DNA from: Pectobacterium betavasculorum
GTDB taxonomy: Bacteria > Pseudomonadota > Gammaproteobacteria > Enterobacterales > Enterobacteriaceae
Assembly: GCF_000749845.1 (NCBI RefSeq)
Contig: NZ_JQHM01000003.1
Location: 408,933 to 472,932, forward strand
DNA length: 64,000 nt
Direction of reading: 5' to 3'
In this document: positions 30,310 through 41,466 of the stretch, piece by piece
Position numbering within the stretch: position 1 is the stretch's first letter
Layout: the number at the start of each line of letters is the position of its first letter
Made by a program: the position numbers and the translations under genes
The notes under the pieces: model-generated
The model's database searches: none
Told to the model about the DNA's origin: nothing
What the model saw: only the letters and a program-made list of their open reading frames with translations

Positions 30310-31992
30310 TTACGTGAGTTCAGCCAACTGCTGTTGCAGGCTATCGGCCAACGTGCGTGGACGCCCGGCATCAAACATCACATGCAGACTCACCGGGTAA
30401 TCCCGGTGTTGCAGACAGAAATCCTCCATTTCATGCCCAATGCCGTATAACGCCTGAATATTGGTTTTGGCGATTTCACGCAGCGTCCAGTTGTTCTCTA
30501 CCTGTTTGCAGTAGTGCAGGGTAAAGAAGGCTTTTTGTGCGTGAACAAACGCGCGGCAATACAGCGTCAGACCGCGCCATTCCTGCTGCCAGCGCTGCCT
30601 GAGCGCTTCCGGCATCGTGTGTTCACGGGAAAATTGCAGTGCGGCCTGCTGGCACTGTTCTGCCAGTTGCCAGGCGGCATCTTTCTCTTTCGCAATGTGA
30701 TAGAGATTCTGTGAAGCCAGCTCGGCATGCTGCGGATCGAACGTAATATCCTGACCGGAACCCGGCAGCCAGTGGTTGCGATTGAGCTGACCGTACAGGC
30801 TCCAGATCGCCTGACCAAAGCTGGTCGGCAGCAGACTATGGCGATGGAAAACGTGGTGGCGTGCGTACAGCGACAGAGAAATGGCTTGATGCGCCTGATC
30901 GAGCAAGGCAAGCATCGCATGCAGTACGCTATCGTCCGGCTGCCACTGATAGCGCGTCATTAGCCACTGTGCAAACAGCGTACTTTCGTTTGTCGATGCA
31001 GTCTGGCTCGTGAGTGATCGGGAGCAGGCGAACAGGGTGAATTCGCTTAGCGTGCCGATCACGCTGTGGTTATCTACGCCCTCCCAACTGATACGGCACA
31101 GCGCGCTGACAATCGCAGGATTTTTCTCCCGACACCACAGCAATCGCCCCTGCACCTCGGTGTAGCGCAGGAAGGGGAGATTGCCCCAGCCGACCTCTTC
31201 GCCAGCCAGATCCAACTCAACCCAGACTTCGCGCCCGTTAATATCTAACAGTGCTGGATTATTGGGAAATTCAGGCCAGAAGCGTTCCGGCGTGACTTTA
31301 ATGGCGACGGAGACGGATTCTGGCAGCGTGCGAATGGCGTTCAGAACGTTACCGATATCCTGATGGCTGGCGGGAAACGCGCGCAACACCAGATGGCGCT
31401 GGTGATAGTGCATCACACGGGCAACGGCGGAGAATAAACGGTGATAGATCTGCTCGCTGGCGGCGTTAGTCGGCCAGTGCGTGGTAACGGGAACGACGCC
31501 ATTGATCTCATCGCCGGAAGGGGCAGAAAAGCGCAGCAGGCTATCGCTGTTGGAGATCGCCAGCAGCAGGCCGCTCAGACGTGGAATTTGCTGCATCAGT
31601 AGCTCGACTTTGGCGGCAAGGTAGTCGCACCAAAAATCGGTATCCATGCGAAGGCTATGTTTGTCGTCGAGTAACTCCGGGTGATGAAGCAGCAGATCCG
31701 TGGGAAATGACAGCTCTTTGCATTGCAGATACAGCGCCAGACCCTGCTCACGGCAGTGTGCCGCAACCTGATTTAGATAAATGCAGCGGGAACGCTGCTG
31801 GCTGCTGATGCGATCGTCAAAGCGCGCGTTATTGTAGGCTTCCGGCGTTACCAGTTTATCGAGTAAATCTGCCGCACCCAGAACCAGCGTATTGAAGCCA
31901 TGTTCACGAGCGTAATCGATGACCGAGATGACCTGTTGCCAGTGCCAAATATCCTGCGTATTGAGTTCCAGTGCGCGTCGTTGCCACATCAT
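30310..31992 (-). CDS. Large conserved-looking protein of unknown function, possible (beta/alpha)-barrel glycosidase
   Basis: A protein of about 560 residues I cannot assign. The N-terminal part (residues 1-300) alternates hydrophobic strands and helices in a barrel-like way ('VISVIDYAREHGFNTLVLGA', 'QVAAHCREQGLALYLQ', 'SGLLLAISNSDSLLRF'), much as alpha-glucuronidase-type catalytic barrels begin. The C-terminal part is helical and rich in Trp, His and Gln. No signal peptide is present. It converges on the sugar-binding-protein gene and lies beside GH28, which suggests sugar metabolism. The ATG pair at 31992/31989 follows a strong GGGAGAAGA ribosome-binding site; the open frame extends to 32055 without one. 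Confidence 0.6.
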   Translation of the reverse strand: MMWQRRALELNTQDIWHWQQVISVIDYAREHGFNTLVLGAADLLDKLVTPEAYNNARFDDRISSQQRSRCIYLNQVAAHCREQGLALYLQCKELSFPTDLLLHHPELLDDKHSLRMDTDFWCDYLAAKVELLMQQIPRLSGLLLAISNSDSLLRFSAPSGDEINGVVPVTTHWPTNAASEQIYHRLFSAVARVMHYHQRHLVLRAFPASHQDIGNVLNAIRTLPESVSVAIKVTPERFWPEFPNNPALLDINGREVWVELDLAGEEVGWGNLPFLRYTEVQGRLLWCREKNPAIVSALCRISWEGVDNHSVIGTLSEFTLFACSRSLTSQTASTNESTLFAQWLMTRYQWQPDDSVLHAMLALLDQAHQAISLSLYARHHVFHRHSLLPTSFGQAIWSLYGQLNRNHWLPGSGQDITFDPQHAELASQNLYHIAKEKDAAWQLAEQCQQAALQFSREHTMPEALRQRWQQEWRGLTLYCRAFVHAQKAFFTLHYCKQVENNWTLREIAKTNIQALYGIGHEMEDFCLQHRDYPVSLHVMFDAGRPRTLADSLQQQLAELT

Positions 31993-32387
31993 TCTTCTCC
32001 CGTTGCTACTGGCGTGAGTATCGCATTGATGCGCTATCGCAAAAGATAAATTCATGGAGCGAACGCCAGAAATGTGAGCATGTTCGCTAATGTTGAGCGT
32101 CTAATGTGCGGTTGACGGTAGGATTTATCGTGGTGTATTTCATCAGGAACTTTCGCTTTCCAGATACCCATATCGCCATGAAACGCGCACCCCATCGGCT
32201 ATAACACTTTAAGCAATAAGGACTATCAGAAAAACCATTTAGTCATTTTGGTTATTTAATATTTCCATCATTTCTTTAATTGTTAAGATGCAGATGGTTA
32301 CCCTTATCCTCCACCCATCTTTTTATTGCATGTTTTTGTATTAGCGCCATTGGCTAACTGCACAGGCACAAGGAAACAGAAATCACA
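31993..32387. other. Control region upstream of cysJ
   Basis: 395 bp without a gene. The part at about 32235-32290 (GTCATTTTGGTTATTTAATA, then TTTCCATCATTTC) is AT-rich, of the kind bound by the sulfur regulator CysB ahead of cysJ in enterobacteria. No exact site can be fixed by eye. Confidence 0.35.
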
Positions 32388-34217
32388 ATGACTACTCCGG
32401 TTTCCCCCACTTCGTTGCTCCCGCTGAGTGCGGAGCAATTAACGCGTTTACAGGCGGCAACCGGTGATTTCTCATCGACGCAGCTGGCCTGGCTATCCGG
32501 CTATTTCTGGGGATTGGTACAACAGCCCGGGAATGTACAGCCTGGTGCAACGATCGCTGCGTCGGCCAGCGCTTCCGCAGTCACGGTGCCGGTACAAACC
32601 ATCACACTGATCTCTGCCTCGCAGACCGGCAATGCACGTCGGGTCGCGGAACAATTGCGTGACGACCTGCTGGCGGCCAAGCTGTCCGTCAACCTGGTCA
32701 ATGCGGGTGATTACAAGTTCAAGCAAATCGGGCAGGAAAAACTGCTGCTGATCGTGGCGTCGACGCAGGGTGAAGGGGAGCCGCCGGAAGAGGCGGTCGC
32801 GCTGCATAAGTTCCTGCTGTCAAAAAAAGCGCCGGAGCTAAAAGACACCGCGTTTGCCGTGTTTGGGCTGGGTGATACCTCTTATGAATTCTTCAGCAAG
32901 GCGGGTAAGGATTTTGATAGTCGTCTGGCTGAGCTAGGCGCGGAACGCCTGTTGGATCGCGTTGATGCCGATGTGGATTATCAGGCGCTTGCTGAACAAT
33001 GGCGACGTCAGCTGGTTGATATTTTGCAAGCACGGGTGCCGGTTCAGGGCAATGTGGTGGCACAGCTTGCTGCTCAGGGCGCACTGGATGAAATTACCAG
33101 CAGCCCGTACAGCAAATCCTCACCGCTGCATGCCACGTTTGCCGTCAACCAGAAAGTGACCGGGCGTAACTCCGAAAAGGATGTTCGCCATATTGAGATC
33201 GACTTGGGTGATTCCGGTTTACGTTATCAGCCGGGTGACGCACTGGGCGTGTGGTTTGATAACGATCCTGCGCTGGTACAGGAGCTGCTGGAATTGCTGT
33301 GGCTGAAAGGCGATGAACCCGTCAGCGTTGACGGCAAGACGCTGCCGCTGTCGCAGGCGCTGAAAAGCCACTTTGAATTGACGCAAAATACTGCGCCGAT
33401 CGTCGAGAAATATGCGGCGTTGTCGCGTAATGAGACGCTGTTGTCGTTGCTTGCTGATAAGCCTGCGCTTCAGCAGTTTGCGCAGCGCACGCCGCTGGTT
33501 GATATGGTGCGACAAGCGCCAGTAGAACTGACGGCGGAACAACTACTTGGTCTTCTGCGTCCGTTGACGCCACGCCTTTACTCCATTGCTTCATCACAGG
33601 CGGAAGCCGAAAGCGAAGTGCATATCACTGTTGGCGTAGTGCGCTACGAATACGAAGGCCGTGCGCGTGCCGGTGGTGCCTCCAGCTATCTGGCTGACAG
33701 GTTGAGTGAAGATGATGAAATCCGCGTCTTCATCGAACATAACGATAACTTCCGCCTGCCCGCTAACTCGGACACGCCAGTCATTATGATCGGGCCGGGA
33801 ACCGGAATTGCGCCGTTCCGCGCGTTTATGCAACAGCGCGATGCCGAAGGGGCAGAAGGGAAAAACTGGCTATTCTTTGGTAACCCACACTTTACGGAAG
33901 ACTTTCTGTATCAGGTTGAATGGCAGCGCTACGTGAAAGAAGGGCTATTGACGCACATCGATCTGGCGTGGTCGCGCGATCAGGCACACAAAATCTATGT
34001 ACAGGACAAACTGCGGGAAAAAGGTGCGGAAGTGTGGCGCTGGATTCAGGACGGGGCGCACCTGTACGTATGTGGTGATGCTAACCGTATGGCGAAAGAC
34101 GTCGAGCGAGCACTGCTGGATGTGATAGTTGAGCATGGCGGCATGGACAGTGAACAAGCCGATGAGTTTTTAAGCGATCTGCGCCTTGAGCGCCGTTATC
34201 AGCGAGATGTGTACTAA
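32388..34217 (+). CDS. cysJ: Sulfite reductase (NADPH) flavoprotein alpha subunit CysJ
   Basis: A 609-residue diflavin reductase that passes electrons from NADPH through FAD and FMN to CysI. Domains in order: N-terminal tail, flavodoxin domain from about residue 75 ('[15 protein letters not shown]' FMN loop, '[12 protein letters not shown]'), FAD domain with 'RLYSIASS', and C-terminal NADPH domain with '[12 protein letters not shown]' and '[14 protein letters not shown]', ending in the family's 'RYQRDVY'. The TAA overlaps the cysI ATG (TAATG), so the two are translationally coupled. Confidence 0.97.
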   Translation: MTTPVSPTSLLPLSAEQLTRLQAATGDFSSTQLAWLSGYFWGLVQQPGNVQPGATIAASASASAVTVPVQTITLISASQTGNARRVAEQLRDDLLAAKLSVNLVNAGDYKFKQIGQEKLLLIVASTQGEGEPPEEAVALHKFLLSKKAPELKDTAFAVFGLGDTSYEFFSKAGKDFDSRLAELGAERLLDRVDADVDYQALAEQWRRQLVDILQARVPVQGNVVAQLAAQGALDEITSSPYSKSSPLHATFAVNQKVTGRNSEKDVRHIEIDLGDSGLRYQPGDALGVWFDNDPALVQELLELLWLKGDEPVSVDGKTLPLSQALKSHFELTQNTAPIVEKYAALSRNETLLSLLADKPALQQFAQRTPLVDMVRQAPVELTAEQLLGLLRPLTPRLYSIASSQAEAESEVHITVGVVRYEYEGRARAGGASSYLADRLSEDDEIRVFIEHNDNFRLPANSDTPVIMIGPGTGIAPFRAFMQQRDAEGAEGKNWLFFGNPHFTEDFLYQVEWQRYVKEGLLTHIDLAWSRDQAHKIYVQDKLREKGAEVWRWIQDGAHLYVCGDANRMAKDVERALLDVIVEHGGMDSEQADEFLSDLRLERRYQRDVY

Positions 34218-35950
34218 TGAGCGAAAAATACGTTTTCAGTGAAAAACACCCTGGTCCCCTGGTGGTAGAAGGGAAACTCGCTGATGCCGAGCGCATGAAG
34301 ACAGAAAGTAACTTTCTGCGCGGTACGATTGCTAACGATCTGAACGAAGGTCTGACCGGTGGTTTCAACGGTGATAATTTCCTGCTGATCCGCTTTCACG
34401 GGATGTATCAACAGGATGACCGTGATATTCGCGCTGAGCGTGCCGAGCAGAAGCTGGAGCCACGTCATGCGATGATGCTGCGCTGCCGTCTACCCGGCGG
34501 CATCATGACGCCGGAACAGTGGCTGGGTATCGATCGGTTCGCCAGTGAAAGTACGCTGTATGGCAGTATCCGTATTACGAACCGTCAGACGTTTCAGTTT
34601 CACGGTATTCTGAAACCGAACGTGAAACCTGTGCATCAACTGCTTAACCGTTTGGGGCTGGATGGGCTGGCGACGGCAAATGATGTGAATCGTAACGTGC
34701 TGTGTACCTCCAATCCGGTGGAATCTGAACTGCATCAGCAGGCGTACGAATGGGCGAAAAAGCTCTCTGAACATTTGTTACCTCGCACTCGCGCTTATGC
34801 CGAGATCTGGATGGATCAGGAAAAAGTGGCGACGACGGATGAGGAACCGATTCTGGGTTCGACCTATTTGCCACGTAAGTTCAAAACCACGGTGGTGATC
34901 CCGCCGCAGAATGATGTGGATCTGCACGCAAACGATCTTAACTTTATTGCGATTGCTGATAATGGTCGTCTGGTGGGCTTTAACGTACTGGTGGGGGGAG
35001 GGTTATCTATCGCCCACGGTGACAAAGCGACCTTTCCACGCACTGCCAGTGAGCTAGGCTACATTTCGATTGAACACACGTTGGCCGTTGCAGAAGCGGT
35101 AGTGACCACGCAGCGCGACTGGGGTAACCGTACCAACCGTAAAAATGCCAAAACGAAGTACACGCTGGAACGTGTGGGTGTGGACAACTTTAAGCAGGAA
35201 GTGGAAGCGCGTGCCGGTGTGAAATTTGCAGCGGTGCGTCCGTATGAATTCACCGAACGTGGCGATCGCATCGGCTGGGTAAAAGGTATCGATAATAAAT
35301 GGCACCTGACGCTGTTTATCGAAAATGGCCGTATTCTGGATTATCCAGGTCGTCCGCTGAAAACGGGTCTGGCGGAGATCGCCAAGATCCATAAAGGGGA
35401 TTTCCGCTTAACGGCGAATCAGAATTTGATCGTTGCGGGTGTTCCAGCGCGTAGCAAAGCGAAGATTGATGCGCTGGCGCGTGAGCACGGCCTGATTGAT
35501 GACAGCGTCAGCGAGCAGCGCAAGAATTCGATGGCCTGTGTATCATTTCCGACCTGTCCGCTGGCGATGGCAGAAGCCGAGCGTTTCCTGCCGGAGTTCG
35601 TCACGAAAGTGGAAGGCATCATGCAGCAGCACGGCGTAGGGGATGAGCACATCGTTCTGCGTGTGACGGGCTGCCCGAACGGCTGTGGTCGTGCGATGCT
35701 GGCGGAAATCGGTCTGGTGGGCAAAGCGGTGGGTCGCTATAACCTGCACCTCGGCGGCAATCGCGAGGGGACACGCATCCCTCGTATGTATCGCGAAAAT
35801 ATTAATGAAACCGAGATTCTTGCCGAAATCGACAGGCTTGTCGGGCTGTGGGCGCAAGATCGCCAGCAGAATGAAGGCTTCGGTGATTTTGTTATTCGTA
35901 CCAACATCATTAGACCGGTGCTGGATCCCGCTCGCGATTTTTATGACTGA
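34217..35950 (+). CDS. cysI: Sulfite reductase hemoprotein beta subunit CysI
   Basis: A 577-residue siroheme and 4Fe-4S protein that reduces sulfite to sulfide. The two ferredoxin/nitrite-sulfite reductase half-domains are repeated. The cluster/siroheme cysteines are in '[11 protein letters not shown]' and '[10 protein letters not shown]', the C-x5-C plus C-x3-C pattern of the family. It starts on the last base of the cysJ stop and is followed 12 bp later by cysH. Confidence 0.97.
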   Translation: MSEKYVFSEKHPGPLVVEGKLADAERMKTESNFLRGTIANDLNEGLTGGFNGDNFLLIRFHGMYQQDDRDIRAERAEQKLEPRHAMMLRCRLPGGIMTPEQWLGIDRFASESTLYGSIRITNRQTFQFHGILKPNVKPVHQLLNRLGLDGLATANDVNRNVLCTSNPVESELHQQAYEWAKKLSEHLLPRTRAYAEIWMDQEKVATTDEEPILGSTYLPRKFKTTVVIPPQNDVDLHANDLNFIAIADNGRLVGFNVLVGGGLSIAHGDKATFPRTASELGYISIEHTLAVAEAVVTTQRDWGNRTNRKNAKTKYTLERVGVDNFKQEVEARAGVKFAAVRPYEFTERGDRIGWVKGIDNKWHLTLFIENGRILDYPGRPLKTGLAEIAKIHKGDFRLTANQNLIVAGVPARSKAKIDALAREHGLIDDSVSEQRKNSMACVSFPTCPLAMAEAERFLPEFVTKVEGIMQQHGVGDEHIVLRVTGCPNGCGRAMLAEIGLVGKAVGRYNLHLGGNREGTRIPRMYRENINETEILAEIDRLVGLWAQDRQQNEGFGDFVIRTNIIRPVLDPARDFYD

Positions 35951-35962
35951 CAGGAGATCCTG

Positions 35963-36697
35963 ATGGCCGAATTTAACCTCAATGCGCTCAACGCGTTACC
36001 GAAAGATGAACAGGTAGCCGCATTGGCGGCTGTGAATGGCCAGCTTGAAAAACTGTCCGCACAGGAAAGGGTGAGCTGGGCGCTGGAGAATCTGCCGGGC
36101 GATTTTGTTTTGTCGTCCAGTTTCGGCATTCAGGCAGCAATATCGCTACATCTGGTGACGCAACAGCGGCCGGATATTCCGGTCATCCTTACGGATACTG
36201 GCTATCTGTTTCCTGAAACCTATCAGTTTATCGATGCACTGACGGAGCAGTTGAAGCTGAACCTTCAAGTGTATCGCGCCGCAGAGTCTCCAGCCTGGCA
36301 AGAGGCGCGCTACGGCAAGCTGTGGGAGCAGGGGGTGGAAGGCATTGAGCGCTACAACCTGCTGAACAAAGTCGAGCCGATGAACCGGGCGCTGAGCGAG
36401 CTAAACGCAGGAACCTGGTTTGCTGGCCTGCGCCGTGAGCAGTCCGGTAGTCGGGGCGAATTGCCCGTGTTGGCGATTCAGCGCGGCGTCTTTAAATTCC
36501 TGCCGATTATCGATTGGGATAACCGGACGGTATATCACTATCTGAAAGAAAACGGCCTGAGCTACCATCCGCTGTGGGATCAGGGCTATTTGTCAGTCGG
36601 CGATACGCACACCACCCGCAAATGGGAACCGGGTATGAGCGAAGAAGAAACCCGCTTCTTCGGCTTAAAGCGCGAGTGCGGGTTGCACGAAGGGTAA
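35963..36697 (+). CDS. cysH: Phosphoadenosine phosphosulfate reductase CysH
   Basis: A 244-residue PAPS reductase that forms sulfite with thioredoxin as donor. It has the PP-loop segment '[10 protein letters not shown]', '[14 protein letters not shown]', and the C-terminal catalytic 'ECGLHEG' Cys. It lacks the extra cysteine pairs of APS reductases, so PAPS is the expected substrate, consistent with cysC in this window. Third gene of cysJIH; a terminator follows directly. Confidence 0.96.
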   Translation: MAEFNLNALNALPKDEQVAALAAVNGQLEKLSAQERVSWALENLPGDFVLSSSFGIQAAISLHLVTQQRPDIPVILTDTGYLFPETYQFIDALTEQLKLNLQVYRAAESPAWQEARYGKLWEQGVEGIERYNLLNKVEPMNRALSELNAGTWFAGLRREQSGSRGELPVLAIQRGVFKFLPIIDWDNRTVYHYLKENGLSYHPLWDQGYLSVGDTHTTRKWEPGMSEEETRFFGLKRECGLHEG

Positions 36698-36702
36698 AAC
36701 AG

Positions 36703-36727
36703 AAAACCGGGCATCGCCCGGTTTTTT
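36703..36727. terminator. Bidirectional terminator between cysH and pta
   Basis: AAAACCGGGC and GCCCGGTTTT flank a 3-nt loop (ATC), with further T on the plus strand and A on the minus side. The stem lies between the 3' ends of two converging units and can stop both. Confidence 0.88.
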
Positions 36728-36737
36728 ACTTCTGGGG

Positions 36738-38882
36738 TTAAGGGCTGTGCTGCGCGCCCTGAATCGCGGTCAGTGCGATGGTATAGACGATATCGTCAAC
36801 CAGCGCCCCGCGTGAAAGGTCATTTACAGGTTTGCGCATCCCTTGCAGCATTGGCCCGATAGAGATCAGGTCGGCGGAGCGTTGAACGGCTTTGTAGGTG
36901 GTATTGCCGGTATTCAAATCCGGGAAAATAAAAACGGTCGCTTTCCCTGCTACCTTTGAGTCCGGTGCCTTAGCGCGGGCAACATCTGCCATAATCGCGG
37001 CATCATATTGCAGCGGACCATCAATAATCATATCCGGCCGTTTAGCTTGTGCCAGCCGCGTCGCCTCCCTCACTTTTTCGACATCGTTGCCAGAGCCGGA
37101 ATTGCCGGTCGAATAGGATATCATCGCCACGCGTGGTTCAATGCCGAATAGCGCCGCTGAGTCTGCGGATTGAATCGCAATCTCGGCCAATTGTTCTGCC
37201 GTAGGATCGGGGTTGATCGCGCAGTCGCCGTACACCAATACCTGCTCGGGCAGTAGCATAAAGAAGATGGAGGATACCAGAGAGCTTTCCGGAGTGGTTT
37301 TAATCAGCTGTAGTGGAGGGCGTATCGTGTTGGCAGTCGTGTGTACCGCGCCAGAAACCAGACCATCAACTTCGTCTTGTTCGAGCATCAGCGTGCCAAG
37401 TACGACATTATCCTCCAACTGCTCACGGGCGACGATGTCCGTCATTCCTTTGTTTTTTCGTAACTCAACCAGACGTGGCACATAGCGTTCCCTGACAACG
37501 TGGGGATCGATAATCGTGATACCATCGCTCAGCGATACGCCTTGAGACGCCGCGATGTGCCGAATATTTTCCGGATCGCCTAATAATACACAGTGAGCGA
37601 TGCCGCGTTCGGCACAGATGGCAGCCGCTTTGATTGTACGTGGTTCATCCCCTTCGGGTAACACAATGCGTTTACCTGCGCGACGCGCCAGTTCGGTTAA
37701 CTGATAGCGAAACGCCGGTGGTGACAGACGATGCGTACGCTCGGTGGCCGCACTCAGCGTATCAATCCAAACGGGATCGATATAGCTTGCCATGTAGTCG
37801 CATACCTGCTCGATACGCTCGTAATCATCAACGGGCACTGTTGGCTGGTAGCTCTGTAAATCCAAAGAGGTTTGCCAGGTATTACTCTGTACCAGATAGA
37901 CGGGCAGGCCTGTGGCAAAAGCGCGTTCGCATAAGGTATGGATACTGCGGGGGATAGGCTCGCCTCCGGTGAGCAGCAGAGCACCGATTTCCACCCCATT
38001 CATCGCAGCCAGACAGGCGGCAATAATAACTTCAGGACGATCGGCTGATGTCACCAGCAGTGCACCAGGCTGGAAATACTGCAACATGTGCGGCACGCTG
38101 CGCGCGCAGAAGACGATCGATTTTATGCGACGAGTCTGTCGATCGCCGCTGTGGATCGCGGTAGCCTGCAAATGACTGACAATATCGCTGACCCGAGTTG
38201 AAATCAGATCAAAATTCCATGGCACCGCGCCGAGTAAAGGAAGTGGGCTCATCGCCTTCAGTCGCTTTATGTCCAGACTGACGACGTTAGCTCCGGTTGC
38301 ATCGTCAAAAATCCGCGAAAGATCTGGTCGTGCGCGGCCTTGTTCATCAACTGGGGCATTGAGCTTATTGACGATGGCACCAATGATGGAGGTTCCTTTA
38401 TTGGGTTTCAGACTGCTTCGCGCCAGTTCAATACGTGCTTTTAGTTCATCGGCATTGTCAGAACCTTGCGACAGAACCAGAATGACTTCCGCGTTCAGGG
38501 CATTGGCAATCTCCATATTAAGCGATGCTGCGAATGGGTGCTTACGCGTCGGTACCAGACCTTCAACCAGCACGATATCGGCATGGCGGGTATTTTCGTG
38601 ATAACGGGCAATAATGGTTTCCAGTAAAATCTCTTTTTTCTGCTGTGACAGCAGTGATTCTGTATGCGCTATCGTAAGAGGTTCCGCAACGGGAAGGCGG
38701 GAACTGGTGCGAACTATTGCCGTGGTTAGATCTGTGATGTCGTTACTGTCGCGCGGCTGCGCGACAGGCTTGAAGATACTCAGGCGTACGCCTTTACGTT
38801 CCATTGCGCGAATAAGGCCAAGGCTGACGCTCGTCAGCCCCACACCTGTGCCAGTAGGGATGAGCATAATAGTACGGGACAT
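36738..38882 (-). CDS. pta: Phosphate acetyltransferase Pta
   Basis: A 714-residue, full-length enterobacterial Pta converting acetyl-CoA and phosphate to acetyl phosphate and CoA. It has the N-terminal P-loop-like domain ('[20 protein letters not shown]'), a central DRTGG domain and the C-terminal catalytic PTA_PTB domain ('[15 protein letters not shown]', '[20 protein letters not shown]', '[16 protein letters not shown]'). It is not next to ackA. Instead it ends a run eutE-eutR-adhP-pta on one strand, where eut operons normally have the short EutD. It could be the only pta or a second copy. The ATG follows AAGGATAAAAC. Confidence 0.93.
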   Translation of the reverse strand: MSRTIMLIPTGTGVGLTSVSLGLIRAMERKGVRLSIFKPVAQPRDSNDITDLTTAIVRTSSRLPVAEPLTIAHTESLLSQQKKEILLETIIARYHENTRHADIVLVEGLVPTRKHPFAASLNMEIANALNAEVILVLSQGSDNADELKARIELARSSLKPNKGTSIIGAIVNKLNAPVDEQGRARPDLSRIFDDATGANVVSLDIKRLKAMSPLPLLGAVPWNFDLISTRVSDIVSHLQATAIHSGDRQTRRIKSIVFCARSVPHMLQYFQPGALLVTSADRPEVIIAACLAAMNGVEIGALLLTGGEPIPRSIHTLCERAFATGLPVYLVQSNTWQTSLDLQSYQPTVPVDDYERIEQVCDYMASYIDPVWIDTLSAATERTHRLSPPAFRYQLTELARRAGKRIVLPEGDEPRTIKAAAICAERGIAHCVLLGDPENIRHIAASQGVSLSDGITIIDPHVVRERYVPRLVELRKNKGMTDIVAREQLEDNVVLGTLMLEQDEVDGLVSGAVHTTANTIRPPLQLIKTTPESSLVSSIFFMLLPEQVLVYGDCAINPDPTAEQLAEIAIQSADSAALFGIEPRVAMISYSTGNSGSGNDVEKVREATRLAQAKRPDMIIDGPLQYDAAIMADVARAKAPDSKVAGKATVFIFPDLNTGNTTYKAVQRSADLISIGPMLQGMRKPVNDLSRGALVDDIVYTIALTAIQGAQHSP

Positions 38883-38993
38883 GTTTTATCCTTCTTATTT
38901 TCTCTGGCGATATGGACTCGTGATACTTCACGTTACCTGTACGTGCTGGAACTCACCAACGTTCAGTCCTGAACGTGAAGGTTCAGAGGGAAG

Positions 38994-40031
38994 TTAACCG
39001 TGATTTAGCGCCGCCAGGCTACTGCTACGTAAATCAATGACCATCCGGCCCTTGATTTTTCCTTGCTCCATTTCTTCAAAAATGGCGTTGACGTCGGTCA
39101 TTGGGCGTAGTGTCACTTTAGGGACGACTTTCCCTTCCTGAGCAAACTGGAAAGCTTCCTGTAAATCCTGACGTGTCCCTACCAGTGAACCGATGACCTG
39201 AATGCCATCGAGCACCAGACGCGGAATGTACAGGTCCATACTTTCGGGAGGCAGGCCGATAGCAACCACACGCGCCCCGGCGCGTACCGCATCAATGGCA
39301 GAATTAAACGCCGCCCGCGCGACGGCGGTAACGACAGCAGCATGCGCACCGCCCACTTTTTCCTGAATGATTTCCGCCGCGTTTTCTTTCGCTGGGTTGA
39401 TGACTAAATCTGCACCCATCTCTTTTGCAAAGGCCAGTTGGGCATCGTTAACATCCACGGCGATAACGTTGGCATTAAAGACATTTTTTGCGTATTGCAA
39501 TGCCAGATTCCCTAATCCGCCGAGGCCATAAATAACAATCCACTGGCCGGGCTTAATGGTGGAAACTTTGACCGCTTTGTAGGTTGTTACGCCCGCGCAG
39601 GTAATACTGCTGGCCGCAGCCGGATCCAATCCATCGGGAACCTTGACCGCATAATCTGCGATGACAATACATTCTTCAGCCATACCGCCATCGACGGTAT
39701 AACCAGCATTTTTGACGCCACGGCATAGCGTCTCATTGCCGCCGACACAGTATTCACAGTGTCCACATCCTTGATAGAACCAGGCCACGCTGGCACGATC
39801 GCCCGGTTTGAGTGAGGTGACTCCGGGCCCAATGGCTTTAACGATGCCAATGCCTTCATGGCCGAGAATGACCCCGGTTTTATCGCCATAATCGCCATTC
39901 TTGACGTGCAGATCCGTATGACAGACACCGCAGTATTCCATGGCGAGCAGCGCTTCGCCGTGGCCGGGTTCGCGTGATGCTTTTTCAATAATTTCGGCTT
40001 TTCCACCTTTACCGGCGACAACTGCTTTCAT
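38994..40031 (-). CDS. adhP: Zinc alcohol dehydrogenase AdhP
   Basis: A 345-residue medium-chain Zn alcohol dehydrogenase, class AdhP, interconverting ethanol (and propanol) with the aldehyde using NAD. It has the catalytic Zn ligands in 'CGVCHTDLH' and 'GHEGIG', the structural Zn cysteines in '[15 protein letters not shown]', and the Rossmann motif '[10 protein letters not shown]'. The chosen ATG follows AGGAGTCAGTT. Set between eutR and pta on the same strand, it would supply acetaldehyde to the EutE-like enzyme. Confidence 0.92.
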   Translation of the reverse strand: MKAVVAGKGGKAEIIEKASREPGHGEALLAMEYCGVCHTDLHVKNGDYGDKTGVILGHEGIGIVKAIGPGVTSLKPGDRASVAWFYQGCGHCEYCVGGNETLCRGVKNAGYTVDGGMAEECIVIADYAVKVPDGLDPAAASSITCAGVTTYKAVKVSTIKPGQWIVIYGLGGLGNLALQYAKNVFNANVIAVDVNDAQLAFAKEMGADLVINPAKENAAEIIQEKVGGAHAAVVTAVARAAFNSAIDAVRAGARVVAIGLPPESMDLYIPRLVLDGIQVIGSLVGTRQDLQEAFQFAQEGKVVPKVTLRPMTDVNAIFEEMEQGKIKGRMVIDLRSSSLAALNHG

Positions 40032-40184
40032 AACTGACTCCTGTTCGTATTTAACATATAAATAAGCTGACGATGACACATGCCGCTTGTGAGGCGACGG
40101 CGAAAAATTAATATGAGTTTGACCTTGTGGTGCTGTATGGCATCACAGAAAGACTCGTTATATGGATAAAGAAAAGATAAGTGG

Positions 40185-41231
40185 CTAGTGCTGTAAGCGC
40201 CGTCGTAGCGTTAACGATGGCTTCTCGTTAAAGAGCTTTTGATAATCTCTGGCAAACTGGCCCAGGTGCCAGAATCCCCATTGCATGGCGGCATCTTGAA
40301 CCGTACGGTGCGGCGATATTGGGCTGATGAGTTCGCGACTAACCGCGTTGAGACGGATGATTTTTAGCCAGGCATTGGGACCAATGCCTACCACGCTGTG
40401 GAAGGCGTTCTGTAATGTTCGGCGACTCACGTGTAACTGGCGGCAGAGATCGAGCACAGTGACCGGCTCTGATGTCTGGCTCAACACATACTCACGTACA
40501 AAAGAAATCAATTTGCGATGGTGATGACTTTGCGCATATTCAGAGGACGGCTGAACGTTTTCCAGAAAGGAAATGAGCGTAGTCAATAGGTTATGTTTCA
40601 GCACTTTTTCTGCATTACGTGTTTTCATCACGTGGGGGAAATGACAGCTATACCACAGAGCCTGACGGATAAATGAACACAGCGTGGCTTTTTTGTCGTG
40701 TTCTATTTGCAGCGTTGCTCCCTGATTCAACCTCTGAGTCAGCCATTCTGGATCGCTGAGTGCGCCAATATACTGATTAAGCACATCGTGTGAGATAACA
40801 ACGCCCAAAATGGAAAACTCATCCGGTGTACTTAATTCAAATTCTTTGCCGCCGGGGCTAACAGCGATGCTGTATTCATCCAGCGGTTGGGCATCAATAA
40901 ATCCCATACTCTCTTGTGTCGAAGGGACGCCGAACCAGAATGAACCGGGCCATACCATACAAGATTGGCGGAGTGCGAGGTTCGTGTATTCGTGACAAAG
41001 CTGAATGCCATCTAACAGTAATTCCTGAAGTTCGCCGCGGAAATGGCCGGGTGAAACCTGATCGTACAACTGCTGCCAGGCTGTGATCGTACAGGACTGG
41101 GCATAAACATCCTGTGTAGAATACTGATGGGTGTACTGCTCCTGCCCTTGAGAAGACAATCCTTTTTCTGGAGGAGTGACCCTGGCATCAAGCTGATGCA
41201 GTAGTGGGGTATTCTCGGTTCTCATATGCAT
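40185..41231 (-). CDS. eutR: AraC-family transcriptional regulator, EutR-like
   Basis: A 348-residue regulator strongly like E. coli EutR over its whole length ('SCTITAWQQLYDQ', 'GGKEFELSTPDEFSILGVV', 'EPVTVLDLCRQLHVSRRTLQ', 'GIGPNAWLK', 'QWGFWHLGQFARDYQ'). The C-terminal third is the AraC double helix-turn-helix. EutR activates ethanolamine use in response to ethanolamine and adenosylcobalamin. No ethanolamine ammonia-lyase genes are visible here, so the inducer may differ. It lies between eutE and adhP. A GGGAGG ribosome-binding site serves ATG 41231 or ATG 41225. Confidence 0.85.
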   Translation of the reverse strand: MHMRTENTPLLHQLDARVTPPEKGLSSQGQEQYTHQYSTQDVYAQSCTITAWQQLYDQVSPGHFRGELQELLLDGIQLCHEYTNLALRQSCMVWPGSFWFGVPSTQESMGFIDAQPLDEYSIAVSPGGKEFELSTPDEFSILGVVISHDVLNQYIGALSDPEWLTQRLNQGATLQIEHDKKATLCSFIRQALWYSCHFPHVMKTRNAEKVLKHNLLTTLISFLENVQPSSEYAQSHHHRKLISFVREYVLSQTSEPVTVLDLCRQLHVSRRTLQNAFHSVVGIGPNAWLKIIRLNAVSRELISPISPHRTVQDAAMQWGFWHLGQFARDYQKLFNEKPSLTLRRRLQH

Positions 41232-41345
41232 TTTCCTCCCAGAAAAAGCCTGACTCTATGGTGATATCCAACATTGTGATACCCAGCCTGCTTGCAAGCC
41301 ATCGTCGCTATAACGTGCTCCTGCCTGTTATTCACGGCGATGGCT

Positions 41346-41454
41346 GTATACCCGTCATACTTCAAGCTGCTTGTGCGTTGGCTGCCCTTAAATACTCGGC
41401 CTATCGTGGGCCTCGCCCTTAAGAGCCGCGGCAACTCGAATTATTTAGGGTATG
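41346..41454. repeat. ERIC element, variant with exchanged core
   Basis: Both ERIC ends are present ('GTATACCCGTCATACTTCAA' and 'CTCGAATTATTTAGGGTAT'-type), but the usual AGTAAG core is replaced by 'CCCTTAAATACTCGGCC', 'GTGGGCCTCGCCCTTAAGAG'. The reverse complement of this block occurs inside the longer ERIC at 54755-54959. It fills about half of the eutE-eutR spacer. Confidence 0.8.
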
Positions 41455-41466
41455 GTACTGATAAAA

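Noticed and set aside
38905..38993. ERIC element between adhP and pta
   Set aside because: The stretch (CGTGATACTTCACGTT…) recalls an ERIC end, but only about 30 bp are loosely alike and no second end is found; it may be a decayed half or chance.
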